Positions 61,424-64,000 of a DNA stretch of 64,000 bases are shown here, one piece after another; the first letter of the stretch is position 1, and each line of letters starts with the position of its first letter. The DNA comes from Rotaria sordida (Eukaryota > Rotifera > Eurotatoria > Philodinida > Philodinidae). The translations under genes were made by a program, and so were the position numbers. A model generated the notes under the pieces. It was given only the letters and a program-made list of their open reading frames with translations, did not search any database and was not told where the DNA came from. The stretch covers positions 62,001-126,000 of the forward strand of contig CAJNOL010000067.1 in the NCBI GenBank assembly GCA_905250125.1, written 5' to 3'.

Positions 61424-63642
61424 TTATACTTTTTCTCCATTTGATGTTTTCAATTTAATTTGTGGCAAAGCATTATTAAATACCTAAAAATATATTTGAA
61501 AAAGAAATTTTTTTAAAAAGTTTTTTAATAATTAATTCTTAACCTTTTTCATAGCTGTTGAAATAGCTGATGCTTGAAGTTGTTCTTCATTAAACCATTG
61601 CATTTGTGATGTTGATATTAATATTTCATTTTGATCACAATGTGCAAAATAAATAATATATTGTTTATCAATATGAGAAAAAAGATGACGACACTATACA
61701 AAGAAAAGTTTAATTTAAATTCTAGAAAAAATGAACTTATGAAAAGATTTAATCATTACTTGTCCAGCTAATTTAATATTTTCAATATTGATTGTTTTAT
61801 TAAATATAGTCATATTTTGTATTTGTTCAATAATAAAATTTTTTCGTTTATGTTCATTCATTTGATCAAGATCATTTGAAGAATTTATTTCTAAAAATGA
61901 CCAAAGACCAGATAAAAGACCTGATTGTTTTTGTTTAATCATTAAAAATTCAAGTTTAAGATTTAAACGATAGATAATAAGAATAAATGATATTTCTTCT
62001 CGTTGTTTAATTTTGTTTTTTTTTCGTGGATAATTTTCAACAAGAGAACGATTAGATTCAATATTTTCAGATTTTAAACAAAATATACAGTTTGACGAAC
62101 ATTCTTCAATATCAATCAAAGTTTTTTGAGTCTAAATAAATAGTTAAAAATGAATTTTTTACTCTTCAAATTAATATATACTTGTTTTAGATATGCTAAA
62201 CATTGATTTTGAACTGGACAGATAGTACATTTAGGTTTTTGTGGTGTACATACTGTAGCACCTAATTCCATAAGACTTTGATTAAAATCACCAGGTCTTT
62301 CTGGACATACAAGATCAGTTGCTAAAGACCTATATTATTTGAATATAACGGAAAGGTCGAAAGTTTTTAGACAATATGTTTTTTAGTTTATTTTTGAGTC
62401 CCTTGAAAGTGTTTCCAGCGAGTTAAAAGTTGTAGGCTAGGACCAGCATATTGTGTACTTTCTCAATATTAGCTTAGAAATTTTATCGTAGTTCGGAAGT
62501 AGTTCGGTAATGTTTGAAAGACCTACAAATGAATTTGAACAAAAAAATGTGAGTTGACGTTTCTAGTGCACATGGTTACTCATTTTAATCTGCTTGAAAG
62601 TGTTTCAGAGAAGTAAAAAACTGTAAGGAATTTTCTAAAAGTTCAAAAAATTAGAGTGAATGGTGAATCGATAGGCTTTTGCTAACTTCTATAAATTCCT
62701 TTTCAAAGATGCCAAAAATTATTGGAGTCGATTGTTTTGCCGAGCAGATACTTCTTTACAAAATGTCGTATTGTACTAAGATGTGGCTTGTATCTAAGTG
62801 GACGTATAGGCACTTTTTCAAGAACTTCTTTCTTGATCAAAAGGCCTTGTGATGAAAAAGTTGACTTTTCAAAAATGAAGGTTTAAGAGAAACAAAGATT
62901 GAAGTGACCTGTAGAAAAACAAAAAAAAAATTCCAATAGTACATTTTGTAGGGGTAGCTTCTGATCTCCAAGCCCATATATTAATAATGGTTTCAACATT
63001 TACTTTCGAGTTGCAACAGTGAAAGTACAAAAGTGTACGGAAAAAATTTGCATCCAAATTATTTTTTTCGAGCATTTCAAACGATCATGTCATTGGTGTG
63101 AAGAAAATTTCCAAGCCTACATTTGTAAAGAGCACAAAACTTTGATCATAACTCATAAATTTTGACTTCTCGGAAACATTTTTAAGAGAGTGAAAAATAA
63201 ATAAATATTTTGTCTCAAAACTTGCAGTTCATTCGTTAGAAAACTAACAGAAACAACTTGTATTTTAACATACCATAGAAGATCAGTTGTAGATTTTTTC
63301 TTTAAATCACTACCGATACATCGCATGCGAGATAAAACACGAATAACATTACCATCCAGAATTGGATTTGGCTAAAGAAAAGGACAAGATCATCTAAAAA
63401 AAAACGAAAAAACTATAATTGGAAAACCTGACTAAATGCTATTGAACTAACAGCACCAGCTGTATAACGGCCTACACCAGGTAATCGATTAATCAGTATA
63501 TCCAAGTCATTTGGAAATTCACCATTATATTCATTAATAATCTATTTAAGAGAAATTTTTTTTTTCGAGTTATTAAATCTTATTAAATTTACCAATTGAG
63601 CACATTTATGTAAATTTCGTGCTCGATTATAATAGCCAAGAC
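61424..63642 (-). CDS. MUTYH: MUTYH, adenine DNA glycosylase, 3' part
   Basis: Seven exons in the window (63642-63593, 63541-63428, 63371-63274, 62329-62182, 62131-61760, 61693-61544, 61483-61424) give the C-terminal 329 residues; the 5' exons lie beyond the right edge. The enzyme removes adenine mispaired with 8-oxoguanine in nuclear and mitochondrial base-excision repair. Seen: [11 protein letters not shown], helix-hairpin-helix [12 protein letters not shown], catalytic [14 protein letters not shown] (Asp), [20 protein letters not shown] and the [4Fe-4S] ligands C-x6-C-x2-C-x5-C in [19 protein letters not shown] long exon with the NUDIX-like 8-oxoG-recognition domain follows ([12 protein letters not shown], then [14 protein letters not shown]) and the end [10 protein letters not shown] matches vertebrate MUTYH. 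The intron 62330-63273 (944 bp) contains an inverted-repeat element, and another insertion lies in the upstream intron. Confidence 0.92.
62352..63235. mobile_element. Inverted-repeat element filling a MUTYH intron
   Basis: Left arm about 62359-62520 and right arm about 63075-63235 inverted. AAGTTTTTAGACAATAT is mirrored as ATATTTTGTCTCAAAACTT, GTGTTTCCAGCGAG as CTCGGAAACATTTTT, and AATGTTTGAAAG as TTTCAAACGATCAT. The arms are diverged (about 65-70% by eye). It occupies nearly the whole expanded part of the intron. No ORF. Confidence 0.6.
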
Positions 63643-63680
63643 CTATATGAAAAGTAAAGAGAACGAAATCCTATAGAATA

Positions 63681-64000
63681 TAGGGTGTCCGGAAAGTCAT
63701 TAGAGTTAGAAAAAATTGAATATCTCCGCTACGTCTCGAGCAAACAGGCTGATCTTTTTACCAATAACAGAGACATGTTCATACTTCAAATCCATACGGA
63801 CAAGGTTAGCGAGAGCCTTTGTTAAATACCATCAATGACCTTAACAAAAAACTTTTTACTTTTTTACGGATAGGAAAAAACAATAGACTTAACAAAGAGT
63901 CTCTCTAGGCATGTCTTTATGAATACAAAGCTTGAACATGCCCCTATCATTGATAAAAGAATCAGCTCGTTTGCTTCAGCCGTAGTGAAGATATTCAATT
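63681..64000. mobile_element. Tc1/mariner-like MITE, cut by the window edge
   Basis: Starts TAGGGTGTCCGGAAAGTCAT (TA target-like start, mariner-style GGGTGTCCGGAAAGTC terminus). AATTGAATATCTCCGCTACG at about 63715 is mirrored by CGTAGTGAAGATATTCAATT at the very end of the window, and GAGACATGTTCA by TGAACATGCCCC. The right terminus should lie just beyond position 64000. Inserted in the MUTYH intron upstream of the exon at 63642. Confidence 0.7.

Noticed and set aside
1-64000. CRISPR arrays, rRNA, intact tRNA genes, LTR retroelements
   Set aside because: No regularly spaced repeats, no rRNA-like or complete cloverleaf sequence, and no paired LTR or gag-pol signature found by reading both strands.

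Overview
This window is eukaryotic nuclear DNA from a small-genome invertebrate. It is strongly AT-rich, with compact genes split by many introns of about 45-60 bp (GT...AG, mostly ending TTTAG) and a few introns inflated by repeats. The gene set (CLASP, CRMP, HMBOX1, choline-phosphate cytidylyltransferase, MUTYH, ATAD1, a Reeler-domain protein, an amidated neuropeptide precursor) is metazoan. Two genes look bacterial in family: methylglyoxal synthase and a trimethylamine-monooxygenase-type flavoprotein. The mix of metazoan genes, tiny introns, acquired bacterial enzymes and many small DNA transposons fits a bdelloid rotifer (Adineta/Rotaria type) best. That assignment is inference.

Layout. 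1-1852 (+): the 3' end of an ATAD1/Msp1 AAA-ATPase, an 81-residue membrane protein and an intronless methylglyoxal synthase, in close succession on one strand. 1867-3195 is a 1.3 kb transposon-like inverted-repeat element directly behind the synthase stop codon. 3881-17930 (+) is a 31-exon CLASP gene (1385 residues) with three further candidate first exons inside its introns. Its large introns carry a decayed mariner transposase and two inverted-repeat elements. A small ubiquitin-fold-like gene (18391-18669, -) converges on it. 20969-22082 (+) encodes a secreted precursor with three tandem short W-amide peptides. 23518-28947 (-) is a 16-exon CRMP/dihydropyrimidinase-like gene with a GC-AG intron, a SINE-like insert and an opposite-strand nested membrane-protein gene. 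31422-34048 (+) is phosphocholine cytidylyltransferase. 34522-34721 (-) is a two-exon gene for a 51-residue tail-anchored protein. 35836-38027 (+) is a GT10 fucosyltransferase. 38758-39960 is a transposon graveyard (hairpin MITE, hAT remnant). 40812-42257 (-) is the Tmm-like monooxygenase. After a repeat-rich gap come a two-exon 70-residue gene (47717-47984, +) and a secreted Reeler-domain gene (48265-49033, -). A 9 kb gene-poor stretch precedes the HMBOX1 homeobox gene (58230-60602, +), which converges on the 3' part of MUTYH (61424-63642, -, running off the right edge).

The most distinctive features are the two bacterial-type metabolic genes, the W-amide precursor, the multi-promoter CLASP architecture, three small genes that simple ORF length would miss, and at least eleven inverted-repeat elements, most with long (75-450 bp) arms and no obvious sequence kinship to one another. 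Exon coordinates were derived by hand from reading frame, splice consensus and family alignment from memory. No database search was run.
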